The notes under the pieces were generated by a model, which saw nothing but the letters and a program-made list of their open reading frames with translations, was not told the DNA's origin and ran no database searches. The translations under genes were made by a program, and so were the position numbers. From Flagellimonas nanhaiensis (GTDB lineage Bacteria > Bacteroidota > Bacteroidia > Flavobacteriales > Flavobacteriaceae), in the NCBI RefSeq assembly GCF_003382275.1, contig NZ_QTJX01000002.1, positions 62,001 through 126,000 of the forward strand: a stretch of DNA of 64,000 nucleotides. Reading direction: 5' to 3'. The stretch's first letter is position 1. Every line of letters starts with the position of its first letter. Below, one piece after another: positions 35,311 through 45,336 of this stretch.

Positions 35311-38073
35311 ATGCGAATCAATAAATCCATATACTTTTTTATCCCGCTCTTTTTGCTGTGCGCCTTAGCTCATAGTCAAAATCTGCTCCCGCCTGTATAC
35401 AACCATACCCTGTTGGAATATCAAGGGGGAAGTAAAAATTGGGATTTGGCCGTTAATCAAAAGGGGGAACTATTTGTAGCCAATAACAAGGGACTGTTGC
35501 ATTACAATGGTGAAAAGTGGAGCTTGAACAGATTGCCCAATAAGACCATAATTCGTTCCGTAGCGGTAAAAGGTGATAGTATTTTCACTGGGTCTTATGA
35601 GGAATTTGGATTATGGAAAAAGAATGAACTCGGAGAATTAAAATACACCTCCCTTACCCATTTGATCCAGGGCCATGAGTTTACAAGTGAAGAGTTTTGG
35701 GAAATATTACCCATTGGAGATGCTGTTTATTTTAGATCCTTCTCGGCCATATACATGTTCAAGAATGGAAAAGTTGAGATACTTGATCCCCCAGAGGTTA
35801 TTTCCGATTTCATTGACTATAACAATGAAATTATTGTAGCTGCCGGTAATATGGGATTATACCGAATGACAGAAACTGAAATTCTTCCTTTGGACAATCA
35901 AGACTTGTTGCATGGCAAAACCATTACTGATATCATTCAATTTAATGGAGGACTCCTTGTGGGAACGAAACTGAACGGATGCTATTTTTTTGATGGAAAA
36001 GACCTCAGCCCATGGAGCCCTCCCATAAACGAGGAGCTCAAAATGCATCAACTGAACAAGCTTTTGAACCTTAAGAATGGGAAGTTGGTTCTGGGCACCA
36101 TCAAAAATGGGGTTTACGTATATGATTCCCAAACAATGGATTCAAAGATAATCAACAGGGAATCGGGTCTTCAAAATAACACGGTCCTTTCCTTATTGAA
36201 TTTTAAGGACCAGTTATGGTTGGGGTTGGACAATGGGTTGGCCAGAATACGGCTGAACTATCCCATTACCTATTATACGGACTACTCTGGAGTGTTGGGA
36301 ATGGTATACGACATAGCCTGGCACGAAGGCAAATTGTACTTAGGAAGCAATACAGGAGTCTTCTATTTTGAAGAGGATACACTCAAATTTGTAAATGCCT
36401 CCCAAGGACATGTATGGGATCTGGAGGTCGTTGATGGTGATCTCCTCTGTGGGCATAATACCGGAACCTATAAAATACAGGGGGACTCTTTTGATCAAAT
36501 CACTGAAATTTCCGGAGGTTACGAAATTAGGAAGGTCCCTGAACAAAACAACCTCTATATCCAGGGCACCTACAACGGACTTGCCCGTTTTCTCCGAGAA
36601 GACAATGCTGAGTGGAGCATATCTAGGATAAGGGGGCTGGGCTTTCCCATAAAACAGCTCTGTTTTGAAAATCCGCAAACGCTGTGGGCCGTACACCCCT
36701 ATAAAGGATTGTACAGGGTTCAAATGAGCAAAAACTACGACTCCATTACCAATGCCCAGGCCTACGATCACACTGACAATGTACCGAGCGAGTATAACAT
36801 TAAGATATTCAACATAAAGAACCAGATTATTTTCAATAGCGAAGGTAAATGGCTGAAATATGACCCTATCCTAGATCAAATCATAACGTTTGACGAGTTC
36901 CAAAGATTCAATGGTAAGGAATTGTTCTTTTTTGACGGGAAACATTTTTGGTTTGTTGATAGCGACAGGAACAAAGAGATTGTGCATACCGATCTTAAAT
37001 CCGATAGCTTGCTGATCTCTGATATTCCCCTTAGGGAAAGATTGGCCCCAGATTCGCAAAAAATGATCAGAATCAACGACTCCACCCTTTTTGTCACACT
37101 TAATGATGGTTTCGCCCAGATAAATCAAATAGAACTAAAAAAGCAGTTGATGTCTCAAGCGCTGCCAGTTCCTGAAATTGTGGCATTACATGACGAGATC
37201 AGCTCAAACAACCAGTTTTCAGACAAACTGGAAATGCCCTATACACATTCAAGAATTCTTACTTGCGAGGTTGCCGCCCCGGAGCTCATGCAAGCCCGAT
37301 ACCAATATCAGTTAAGCGGTCCCAAGGAATATTCAGGTCGTGCGGAAAACGGTTTTATCGAATTTCAGAACCTTCCACATGGAAACTATACCTTCTCGGT
37401 TTCCACGGTAGGTATCGACAACAGTGTTTCCAAAGCCAATTCAATTGAATTTAGGATAGCCCCTCCTTGGTTTTTGTCCAATTTGATGTTGACCCTATAT
37501 GTTGCGTTGGGCATTGCTACAATTTTCCTGGTAAGATTCTACAACCGAAGAAAGCTGAAGAGAAAACAGAGGGAAATTGAACGAAGGATGCAAAAGGAAC
37601 AGGAAGAAAAGCTTGCGGACCTTGAAAAGGAAAAACTTGCCAAGGAGATACGGTTAAAACAGAACGAGTTGGCCAGTACAACCTTGAATATTGCCAAAAA
37701 GAATGAAGTGATTTTGGAGCTAAAGAATATGCTGGTTATGAACAAGGACAAGTTTTCCAATTCGCAACGCTATCGTTCATTTATCAAAAAACTGAACAAT
37801 TCTATTCAAGATACCGAGGATTGGAAACGTTTTGAGGTAAGTTTCAAGGAACTTCATGAAGATTTTTTTGAAAGACTGCTCAAAACCTACCCCAGTCTTA
37901 CCCCTAAAGATCTAAAACTATGTGCCTACCTTAAAATGAACCTTTCCACAAAGGAAATTGCTCCTTTGATGGCTATCTCAATTAGAGGTGTTGAAATACA
38001 TCGTTATCGACTCAGAAAAAAACTTGAAATTGACAATTCCAAGAACCTATCCAACTTTCTAATAACGTTTTAG
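35311..38073 (+). CDS. PUL sensor/regulator: propeller, Y_Y_Y, TM, LuxR-type HTH
   Basis: 920 aa, one chain from periplasm to cytoplasm. Signal peptide 1-22; about 600 residues of beta-propeller repeats (two-component-regulator type, e.g. 'GELFVANNKGLLHYNG'); a Y_Y_Y domain near 640-720; one TM helix near 730-752; a charged coiled coil near 755-810; and a LuxR-type helix-turn-helix at the C-terminus ('LTPKDLKLCAYLKMNLSTKEIAPLMAISIRGVEIHRYRLRKKL'). No histidine kinase or receiver domain is present, unlike hybrid two-component systems. It probably binds glycan fragments outside and activates susC transcription. Faces susC and shares a 29-bp upstream element with it. Confidence 0.9.
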   Translation: MRINKSIYFFIPLFLLCALAHSQNLLPPVYNHTLLEYQGGSKNWDLAVNQKGELFVANNKGLLHYNGEKWSLNRLPNKTIIRSVAVKGDSIFTGSYEEFGLWKKNELGELKYTSLTHLIQGHEFTSEEFWEILPIGDAVYFRSFSAIYMFKNGKVEILDPPEVISDFIDYNNEIIVAAGNMGLYRMTETEILPLDNQDLLHGKTITDIIQFNGGLLVGTKLNGCYFFDGKDLSPWSPPINEELKMHQLNKLLNLKNGKLVLGTIKNGVYVYDSQTMDSKIINRESGLQNNTVLSLLNFKDQLWLGLDNGLARIRLNYPITYYTDYSGVLGMVYDIAWHEGKLYLGSNTGVFYFEEDTLKFVNASQGHVWDLEVVDGDLLCGHNTGTYKIQGDSFDQITEISGGYEIRKVPEQNNLYIQGTYNGLARFLREDNAEWSISRIRGLGFPIKQLCFENPQTLWAVHPYKGLYRVQMSKNYDSITNAQAYDHTDNVPSEYNIKIFNIKNQIIFNSEGKWLKYDPILDQIITFDEFQRFNGKELFFFDGKHFWFVDSDRNKEIVHTDLKSDSLLISDIPLRERLAPDSQKMIRINDSTLFVTLNDGFAQINQIELKKQLMSQALPVPEIVALHDEISSNNQFSDKLEMPYTHSRILTCEVAAPELMQARYQYQLSGPKEYSGRAENGFIEFQNLPHGNYTFSVSTVGIDNSVSKANSIEFRIAPPWFLSNLMLTLYVALGIATIFLVRFYNRRKLKRKQREIERRMQKEQEEKLADLEKEKLAKEIRLKQNELASTTLNIAKKNEVILELKNMLVMNKDKFSNSQRYRSFIKKLNNSIQDTEDWKRFEVSFKELHEDFFERLLKTYPSLTPKDLKLCAYLKMNLSTKEIAPLMAISIRGVEIHRYRLRKKLEIDNSKNLSNFLITF

Positions 38074-38218
38074 AGGAATAATCTCACAAAAAAGCATCTG
38101 TTTCAGCCCATCTATCCAATACTTCATTACTACATCATTCTGTTAATTTTTTTTTCTCTTTACATCAAATAGACTACTGCAAGCCCCTTAATAACTCAAT
38201 TCTTTAACCCCAATACAG

Positions 38219-38247
38219 ATGATGTATTTTTTATGTATCTCCAACCC
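38219..38247 (+). promoter_or_regulatory. Candidate PUL operator, copy 2 (upstream of susC)
   Basis: Second copy of the 29-bp element (ATGATGTATTT ... ATGTATCTCC). Its end is 22 bp before TTAATTTG (38270-38277), one base off the -7 consensus; copy 1 has 24 bp to its -7 box. The equal spacing and absence of a -33 box suggest activation by the sensor regulator. Confidence 0.6.
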
Positions 38248-38307
38248 AGCTTTTTACCTCTTTGAATTATTAATTTGGTAAAAATCTAACTCAATTTTTA
38301 TGCAATT

Positions 38308-41300
38308 ATGAAATTCAAACACCTCTTGTTGTCAATACCAATAATGTTGCTTTCCATGGCCGTTTCGGCGCAGGACAACATTACGGTTTCAGGAACAGTT
38401 ACAGACGGTCAGGGGACTCCTTTGCCAGGGGCCAATGTCATCCTTAAAAATACTACTACGGGTGTGCAGACTGATTTTGATGGTAACTATGTATTGGATA
38501 ATGTGCCAAGCAATGGCACATTGGTCTTTAGTTATATAGGTTTTACATCGCAGGAAATTCCTGTGAACGGACAAAACACAATTAATATTTCACTCCAAGA
38601 AGATACACAAGCACTTGATGAAGTGGTGGTGGTAGGTTATGGTGAATTAAAGGTGAAAGATCTTACTTCGGCCATTGCCACGGTAGATTCTGAGGTATTG
38701 GATTTGGCCCCAGTGGGTCAGCCTATGCAAGCCTTGCAAGGTAGGGTAGCCGGTCTTCAAATTGTAAACAATGGAGGACCTGGACAATCACCTACCGTTA
38801 GGGTAAGGGGTATTGGGTCCTACAATACGGATGCTTCAAATCCCTTGTTTGTTGTTGATGGAGCCTTCTTTAACGACATTGATTTCCTAAACCCTTCGGA
38901 CATTGCTTCCGTATCAGTCCTAAAGGATGCCTCCGCGGCAGCGATTTATGGTGTACGGGCAGCCAATGGAGTTGTCATTATTGAGACAAAATCTGGAAAA
39001 TTCAATCAAAAGCCACAGATTACTTACGATGGATATACAGGTTATCAAGTAGCACAAAATATTTTGACCATGGCCAACTCAGAGCAGTTCACCACTTTGG
39101 CTCTGGAATCAGGCTCAGATCCAGATGTAGAATTTATTTTGAATGCCATGCAACGTTATGGACGAAGCCGGGTCAACCCCAATATCCCTGACGTGAACAC
39201 GGATTGGTATGATCAGATTATTCGTACAGCTTTGATTCAAAATCATAGTTTGAGCATGACCGGAGGTAGTGAACAAGCCACTTATGCCATCGGTGCTAAC
39301 TATTTTGAGCAGGAAGGTATCCTCAAAATGAAAAACGAATATGAAAGATTCAACCTTAGGAGCAAAATAGATTTTCAAGTCAACGATTGGTTAAAAGTTG
39401 GAGGAAGTATGGTACTCAGCAACTCGACCAGGTATGATGCAGAAGATTCAGCCTGGCGGCTTGCCTACTATGCAGTACCGGTACTTCCAGTTTTTGATCC
39501 ATTATTGTTGGATAATCCAGATGTCTTTCCAACCAACTACGCCAACGCACAAGACTTAGGGTATCGTGGAGGACAAAATCCTTTCCCAACTATGGATTTT
39601 AGCCAGAACCGAGAAAAAACAAGAAATGTTTTGGCCAACTTTTATGCAGAATTCGACCTGGTTCCAGAAAAACTAAAATTCAAAACTGCTTACAATCATA
39701 ATTTTGAGAACACCAATAGACGAGAAGTAAGACTACCATATTTTATTGGTAATAATTTTCAACGGGAAGATGCCTCCCTATTAAAAAGGGAAGTCACCAT
39801 ATCCAATCAGATTTGGGACAACACTCTTACTTATACCGATACCTTTGGAAAACATGACTTAACGGTTCTGGGAGGTGTTTCCTTTAGGGATGAAGCCCTA
39901 GACCTTTTGCAAGCAAGAGGTTTAAACTTCCCTCTCTCTGGAGAAGAAGCCTATTTCATAGATCAAGCACAGACCATTGTAGAGGCCGATACTTTTGATG
40001 GCGGCGCCAGGGAATATGGATTATCCTACTTTGGAAGGGTGTCCTATAATTTTGACAATCGTTACCTTTTATATGGAACCTTCAGGGCTGATGGAACCAA
40101 CAAATACCAAGAAAAATGGGGCTACTTCCCAACAGTTGGAGCTGGTTGGGTCGTTTCAGAGGAAGCCTTCTTCCCTGAGAGCAACGTAGTAAACTTTTTA
40201 AAACTTCGTGGTAGTTGGGGAGAATTGGGTAACGATAGGGTTCCTTCAAGTGAAGGATCCATCACATCTACTGTTGTGACCACCGCTCTGGGAGATATTC
40301 TGTTCAGTGGACTAAACACCAGTAGTGATTTTACTGCACTTAAATGGGAAGTAACAGAAGAAATCAACGCCGGTCTTTCCGCTCGAATGTTCAACAATAA
40401 CCTTTCGCTAGAGGCGGATTACTACGTTAGGGATACCAAAGATGCAGTAATCCCGGTAGAAAGACCTCTAATTCCTGGTGCCACAAGACAGAACATAGGA
40501 GAAATAAGAAATTCAGGTTTTGAGATCGCACTGAATTGGAACAAACAAGTTTCCGAAGACTTCAGTTACAGCATTGGCGGTAATTTGGGAACCCTCAAAA
40601 ATGAGGTTCTGGATTTAGGCGGTCAGCCCTTTTTGGATGCAGGTACCGCAGAGTTTAGACAACGTTCCATTGTTGGAGAATCCATCTTTGCATTCTACGG
40701 AAGAGAAGTTATAGGTGTATATCAAAACGACGCACAGATCCAAGCAGACCCAGTAGCGGTGGCCAATGAGCTGGAGCCAGGAGATTTTATCTATCGCGAC
40801 ATTAATGGAGATGGTGACATCAATGATGATGACCGGACTGTGTTGGGATCCTTCTTACCTGAATACACATATGGTTTCAATATCGGATTCAACTATAAAG
40901 CATGGGACTTTTCAGCCAGTGCAACGGGACAAGGAGGAAATTCCATTCTGAACCGTAAACGTGGTGAGGTAATCTTTACCAACGATACCAACTGGGACAG
41001 GGATTTTGCCATCAACCGTTGGCATGGCGAAGGAACTACCAATAGTTACCCATCTTCAGCCGGAATTCGCAAATCATGGAACCAACGTCTTAATACATGG
41101 TTTATAGAAGATGGAGACTTTTTCAGGATTCAGAACATCACTCTAGGTTATACAATCAATAAGGATGGTAGTTTAAAAGGCATGCCACAGATCAGGATAT
41201 ATGCCACAGCTGAAAAACCGTTGACAGTGTTTGATTATAACGGTTTTAACCCGGAAGTATCCAACGGCGTCGACAATCAGACCTATCCTATTCCTGCAGT

Positions 41301-41331
41301 ATATACTGTTGGTGTGAACGTTAAAATTTAA
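38308..41331 (+). CDS. SusC-type TonB-dependent outer-membrane transporter
   Basis: 1007 aa. Signal peptide to about residue 21, a carboxypeptidase-regulatory-like domain at 24-100 ('GTVTDGQGTPLPGANVIL'), TonB box 'EVVVVGYG' near 106-113, plug domain 115-230 ('MQALQGRVAGLQIVNNGGPGQ', 'VRVRGIGS'), then the 22-strand barrel ending in an aromatic/basic strand. It imports large oligosaccharides through the outer membrane with its SusD partner, which follows 10 bp downstream. Preceded by a candidate operator. Substrate probably beta-1,2-glucan fragments, by context only. Confidence 0.95.
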   Translation: MKFKHLLLSIPIMLLSMAVSAQDNITVSGTVTDGQGTPLPGANVILKNTTTGVQTDFDGNYVLDNVPSNGTLVFSYIGFTSQEIPVNGQNTINISLQEDTQALDEVVVVGYGELKVKDLTSAIATVDSEVLDLAPVGQPMQALQGRVAGLQIVNNGGPGQSPTVRVRGIGSYNTDASNPLFVVDGAFFNDIDFLNPSDIASVSVLKDASAAAIYGVRAANGVVIIETKSGKFNQKPQITYDGYTGYQVAQNILTMANSEQFTTLALESGSDPDVEFILNAMQRYGRSRVNPNIPDVNTDWYDQIIRTALIQNHSLSMTGGSEQATYAIGANYFEQEGILKMKNEYERFNLRSKIDFQVNDWLKVGGSMVLSNSTRYDAEDSAWRLAYYAVPVLPVFDPLLLDNPDVFPTNYANAQDLGYRGGQNPFPTMDFSQNREKTRNVLANFYAEFDLVPEKLKFKTAYNHNFENTNRREVRLPYFIGNNFQREDASLLKREVTISNQIWDNTLTYTDTFGKHDLTVLGGVSFRDEALDLLQARGLNFPLSGEEAYFIDQAQTIVEADTFDGGAREYGLSYFGRVSYNFDNRYLLYGTFRADGTNKYQEKWGYFPTVGAGWVVSEEAFFPESNVVNFLKLRGSWGELGNDRVPSSEGSITSTVVTTALGDILFSGLNTSSDFTALKWEVTEEINAGLSARMFNNNLSLEADYYVRDTKDAVIPVERPLIPGATRQNIGEIRNSGFEIALNWNKQVSEDFSYSIGGNLGTLKNEVLDLGGQPFLDAGTAEFRQRSIVGESIFAFYGREVIGVYQNDAQIQADPVAVANELEPGDFIYRDINGDGDINDDDRTVLGSFLPEYTYGFNIGFNYKAWDFSASATGQGGNSILNRKRGEVIFTNDTNWDRDFAINRWHGEGTTNSYPSSAGIRKSWNQRLNTWFIEDGDFFRIQNITLGYTINKDGSLKGMPQIRIYATAEKPLTVFDYNGFNPEVSNGVDNQTYPIPAVYTVGVNVKI

Positions 41332-41341
41332 AAAAATCACT

Positions 41342-42883
41342 ATGAGACTGTATATAACTAACTTCAAAATTAAAGCACTGTTGGCCATATTTGTTTTGGC
41401 CTTACTAGGGTGCACCGACAAACTCGATGAGCCGGAATTGAACAACAATTTTGCCGGAGGAACCGACTTTACCAAGACTGAGGATATGGTCCTCTCACTG
41501 ATTGGGGTGTATGAAGCGTTCCAATCCAGGGGATGGGAGCAACCTTTGCTCATAGCCGTACGTGGAGATGATGTTAACGCTGGTGGTCTTGGGGACCAAC
41601 CACAATTCTTCGACACCGATCTCTTCAAATACGACAAAGACTATTGGATGTACAACTCCCTTTGGGAGAATGTTTATGTAGATGTGATTTCTGCCCATAC
41701 TGCAATGGAGCAAATTGAAAGGTATCAAGAACTTGCCGATAACAATGGGGTTGCTTTGGGAAATCAGTACATCGCTGAGGCCAAAGTTATCCGGGCCATT
41801 ATGCTTTTCCATATTTCCCAAGTATGGGGAGACGTTTTCATTCCCACATCATCAGATACGGGAGAATTAAAACTGCTAGAAACAGTGCCCACTCAGGATG
41901 AGGTCATGCAACATATTTCTGACCAGATGGATGAGGCCATTCCTTTCCTTCTGGATACACATCCCAACAAAAGAACCGATTTACCCGGTGGTGCTACCGT
42001 TTATACTGCACTGGCCATTAAGGCATTGGCCAACCAGGAATTAGGCAACTATCAAGCTGTAGCGGATGCATGCGCAGAAATTATCAATTCGGGTGAGTTT
42101 AGTCTGTTTCCTGATTATTACGAACTCTTTAAAACCCCTGGAAAGCTAAGCGATGAGAGCATTTTGGATATGCAGTATTCGGATTTTGGTCAAGGTGAAG
42201 GAGATCGTGAAGGTCACCTATATGCCCCCTATGGCCCTCAAAATTGGACTCCCGCAGTAGATGGAGCATCCAGTGGATGGGGCTTTTTTGAACCCAGCAT
42301 GAAATTCATCAAATTCATGTTGGACCGAGGGGAAGCCGTTCGATTGGAAACCAGTGTACTTTTTACAGATCGCGGTATTGCAGAATTGCAAACTGACCCC
42401 GATTATGCAACACTGCCTGCTTTTGTTTCAAACACCACTCGGGATGGGGATCTTATCAATGATTATGCAAGGGCACTTTTTGCAAGTGGAAAACACTATT
42501 TGCCTTCTGCACAATTGATTCCAGGCCGAACAGCCTACGGAAGCAATAAAAACTTCAACATTATTCGATACGCTGAGATTTTGCTCACCTATGCAGAAGC
42601 CCTTACCCAAGGTGCTTCAAGTTCTGGAATGACAGCAGATCAAGCTGTGAATCTTGTACGCGAAAGAGCTGGAATGGACCCATTGTCCGGCGTGACACTA
42701 GATCAAGTGTTAGATGAGAAATATGCAGAGCTGAGCATGGAATGGGGCAAACGCTATTTTGACATGATTCGTTTGGGAAGAACAAGCGAATTAAGTTATG
42801 ACGGCAGGACATTTACCGAGGACAAGGCATTTTTACCCTATCCGCAGGCGCAAGTTGACCAATTTCCAATCCTTGGCAACTAG
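41342..42883 (+). CDS. SusD/RagB-type glycan-binding lipoprotein
   Basis: 513 aa, lipobox 'LALLGC' near residue 22. The N-terminal SusD-like and C-terminal RagB/SusD domains follow ('YIAEAKVIRAIMLFHISQVWGDVFIP', 'NFNIIRYAEILLTYAEAL', 'VNLVRERAGMDPL', 'MEWGKRYFDMIRLGR'), the standard TPR-rich lid over SusC. Length normal. It lies between susC and the LamG protein, co-oriented, 26 bp to the next gene. Confidence 0.95.
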   Translation: MRLYITNFKIKALLAIFVLALLGCTDKLDEPELNNNFAGGTDFTKTEDMVLSLIGVYEAFQSRGWEQPLLIAVRGDDVNAGGLGDQPQFFDTDLFKYDKDYWMYNSLWENVYVDVISAHTAMEQIERYQELADNNGVALGNQYIAEAKVIRAIMLFHISQVWGDVFIPTSSDTGELKLLETVPTQDEVMQHISDQMDEAIPFLLDTHPNKRTDLPGGATVYTALAIKALANQELGNYQAVADACAEIINSGEFSLFPDYYELFKTPGKLSDESILDMQYSDFGQGEGDREGHLYAPYGPQNWTPAVDGASSGWGFFEPSMKFIKFMLDRGEAVRLETSVLFTDRGIAELQTDPDYATLPAFVSNTTRDGDLINDYARALFASGKHYLPSAQLIPGRTAYGSNKNFNIIRYAEILLTYAEALTQGASSSGMTADQAVNLVRERAGMDPLSGVTLDQVLDEKYAELSMEWGKRYFDMIRLGRTSELSYDGRTFTEDKAFLPYPQAQVDQFPILGN

Positions 42884-42909
42884 GAAGGAACATAAACCAA
42901 AAAAACAGA

Positions 42910-45285
42910 ATGATGAAAAACATATATAAACTAGCATTAGGTACCATGGCAATTTTGCTGCTGGCCGCATGCGATCAAAGTATAGACTCGATTACCGAAG
43001 TAGCTGCCGGAGTGGACGAAACCGCTCCTCAGATTACCATCAACTCACCTGTTGAGGGGGCAGAGATCAAAGTATTTGAGGATGAAACATCGTTGGATAT
43101 TGATTTAAAGGTCACGGACGATATAGAAGTGAAAGAAGTTAAAGTTCTTTTGGACGGAACCCAAATAGCACTCTTCAATTCCTTTAAAGATTATAGGATT
43201 GTTCTGGAAGAATTCACCTATCAAGGACTAAGGGACGGGGACCATAAGTTAACAGTCACTGCTTCCGATTTGGAAGGAAAGACCTCAACCGAAGAGGTTA
43301 ACTTCATGAAATCCCCTCCCTATGAGGCTCTGTTTGATGGAGAATTGTTCTATATGCCTTTTGATAGCGATTACATGGACCTAATTGGATTTCAGCAAGC
43401 TGAAGAAATTGGCTCCCCAGGGTTTGCCGGTGGTGGTTTTGTTGGTGCCAATGCATACAAAGGCGCAACAGATTCATATTTAAACTTTCCTCTGGAAGGT
43501 TTGGACAATGCAGAATTTAGTGCAGCCTTTTGGTACAAAGTAAGCTCAGACCCCGATAGAGCAGGAATTTTGGTTGTAGGCGACAATGCAGACGACCGTT
43601 TCCAAGGTTTTAGGTTGTTCCGTGAAGGAAGTGCCGAGGAGCAACGTATCAAACTTAATGTAGGTACCGGAGCTGGAGAAAGTTGGAACGACGGTGGAGT
43701 AATTGATGTTACTGCCGGTGAATGGGTTCATATTACCATGTCCATTTCCCAAACAAAGAGTACCATATATTTCAATGGAGTTGAAATGCTTTCAGCCGAT
43801 TTGGCAGCTCCCATAGATTGGACAGACTGCGAAGTATTGACCATTGGCGCAGGTGGACCAACTTTTGACTACTGGAACCACAAATCCGATAGTAGTGAAA
43901 TGGATGAATTACGAATATTCAACAAAGCATTGGATCAAAACGACATCCAGATTATGTTGAATTCACTAAATCCATACACACCGCTATACCCAGGAGAATC
44001 GTTGTACATGCCTTTTGATGGTGATTATATAGATCTTATCGGCAGCAAAGCTGCTTCAACAGTTGGTTCCCCTGGATTTACGGATGACAGTCAGGAAGGG
44101 CAATCGTATTTGGGTGCAATGGACTCTTATATTAACTATCCGGCAGATGGGTTGCTTTCAAGCGAATTTAGTGGAGCTTTCTGGTACAAGGTAAATTCAG
44201 ACCCAGATAGAGCTGGAATCATTGTCATAGGAGATGATGCTGCAGACCGTTTCCAAGGTTTCAGACTGTTCAGGGAAGGTAGTGCAGATGAACAACGCAT
44301 CAAACTCAATGTGGGTACCGGTGCTGGAGAAAGCTGGAATGATGGGGACGTCATCGATGTAACAGCTGGAGAATGGGTACATATTGCATTCACCATTGCA
44401 AGCGACAAGAATACCATTTACTTGAATGGAACAGAGGTGCGTTCTTCGGATATGTCGGCCCCAATAGACTGGACAGGCTGCAACACATTCAACATAGGAT
44501 CAGGCGGTCCAACGTTCGATTATTGGAATCACCTATCAGATTATAGTGCTATAGATGAGCTTCGGTTCTTTAACAAAGCCCTCACCCCTGAAGAAGTTGC
44601 AGAAGTTGCTGGCGGCACCTTCACACCAAAAAATTTCGGGTCAACTCTTTATATGCCTTTTGATGGTTCCTATACCGAGGACAATTCGAGCAACGATCCA
44701 ACAGTAGAGGGAACTCCTGGATTTGCTGGTGAAAGTAGTGGAGGAACAGATGCCTATGCCGGCGCTGCGGATTCCTATTTGACCTTTCCTATCGACGGAC
44801 TATTCAGTACCCAGTTCAGCGGGGCATTTTGGTACAAGGTGAATTCTGATCCTGACAGAGCTGGAATCCTTACAGTGAGTCCTCCAATGAACGGAACCGA
44901 TAATGATCTTTCCGCTGGTTTCAGATTATTTAGGGAAGGAAACACAGATGAACAGAGGATTAAACTGCATGTAGGAGCAGATACTGGAAATGTTTGGAAT
45001 GATGGAGATGTAATTGATGTCACAGCAAACGAATGGGTTCATGTTGCCTTTGTGGTTGATGATACGGCCACTAGAATATACTTCAATGGAGAACCAGTGG
45101 TCAACACAGGAGACATGACGGGAGCAACCATAAGTTGGGAAAACTGCTCCATCTTGTCCATAGGCTCCGGAGCACCCAATTTCATTGGATGGAGTCACCT
45201 TTCTGACCTCAGCTATATAGATGAGCTATATCTTTTTGATAAAGCACTCACTCAGGAGGAGATTCAGGAAGTAATGAACAATTAG
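42910..45285 (+). CDS. Surface lipoprotein with three tandem LamG domains
   Basis: 791 aa, lipobox 'LLLAAC' near 20. An Ig-like domain at about 35-135 is followed by three concanavalin/LamG units starting near residues 144, 362 and 577, each opening 'LYMPFD' and containing a conserved 'FSGAFWYKVNSDPDRAG' core and 'DEL..FNKAL' end. Repeats 1 and 2 are the closest, repeat 3 carries an insertion before 'FRLFREG'. Its position right after susD is that of SusE/F-type surface glycan-binding proteins, so it probably holds the polysaccharide at the cell surface. I cannot exclude catalytic activity in one LamG unit. Confidence 0.87.
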   Translation: MMKNIYKLALGTMAILLLAACDQSIDSITEVAAGVDETAPQITINSPVEGAEIKVFEDETSLDIDLKVTDDIEVKEVKVLLDGTQIALFNSFKDYRIVLEEFTYQGLRDGDHKLTVTASDLEGKTSTEEVNFMKSPPYEALFDGELFYMPFDSDYMDLIGFQQAEEIGSPGFAGGGFVGANAYKGATDSYLNFPLEGLDNAEFSAAFWYKVSSDPDRAGILVVGDNADDRFQGFRLFREGSAEEQRIKLNVGTGAGESWNDGGVIDVTAGEWVHITMSISQTKSTIYFNGVEMLSADLAAPIDWTDCEVLTIGAGGPTFDYWNHKSDSSEMDELRIFNKALDQNDIQIMLNSLNPYTPLYPGESLYMPFDGDYIDLIGSKAASTVGSPGFTDDSQEGQSYLGAMDSYINYPADGLLSSEFSGAFWYKVNSDPDRAGIIVIGDDAADRFQGFRLFREGSADEQRIKLNVGTGAGESWNDGDVIDVTAGEWVHIAFTIASDKNTIYLNGTEVRSSDMSAPIDWTGCNTFNIGSGGPTFDYWNHLSDYSAIDELRFFNKALTPEEVAEVAGGTFTPKNFGSTLYMPFDGSYTEDNSSNDPTVEGTPGFAGESSGGTDAYAGAADSYLTFPIDGLFSTQFSGAFWYKVNSDPDRAGILTVSPPMNGTDNDLSAGFRLFREGNTDEQRIKLHVGADTGNVWNDGDVIDVTANEWVHVAFVVDDTATRIYFNGEPVVNTGDMTGATISWENCSILSIGSGAPNFIGWSHLSDLSYIDELYLFDKALTQEEIQEVMNN
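43339..45282 (+). repeat. Three tandem LamG-coding repeats (~650 bp each)
   Basis: Copies start at 43339, 43993 and 44638 (periods 654 and 645 bp) in the same frame. DNA conservation is clear, for example shared blocks around 'gaccgtttccaaggttt' in copies 1 and 2. Confidence 0.8.
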
Positions 45286-45336
45286 GAAAGAAAAGTAGAT
45301 CAATTTTAATTATTTGAGTTAGTTAGTTTAGTTTCA

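Noticed and set aside
35311-38073. Hybrid two-component system (HTCS) regulator.
   Set aside because: The propeller and Y_Y_Y domains match, but there is no histidine kinase, ATPase or receiver domain; after the coiled coil comes a LuxR-type helix-turn-helix only.
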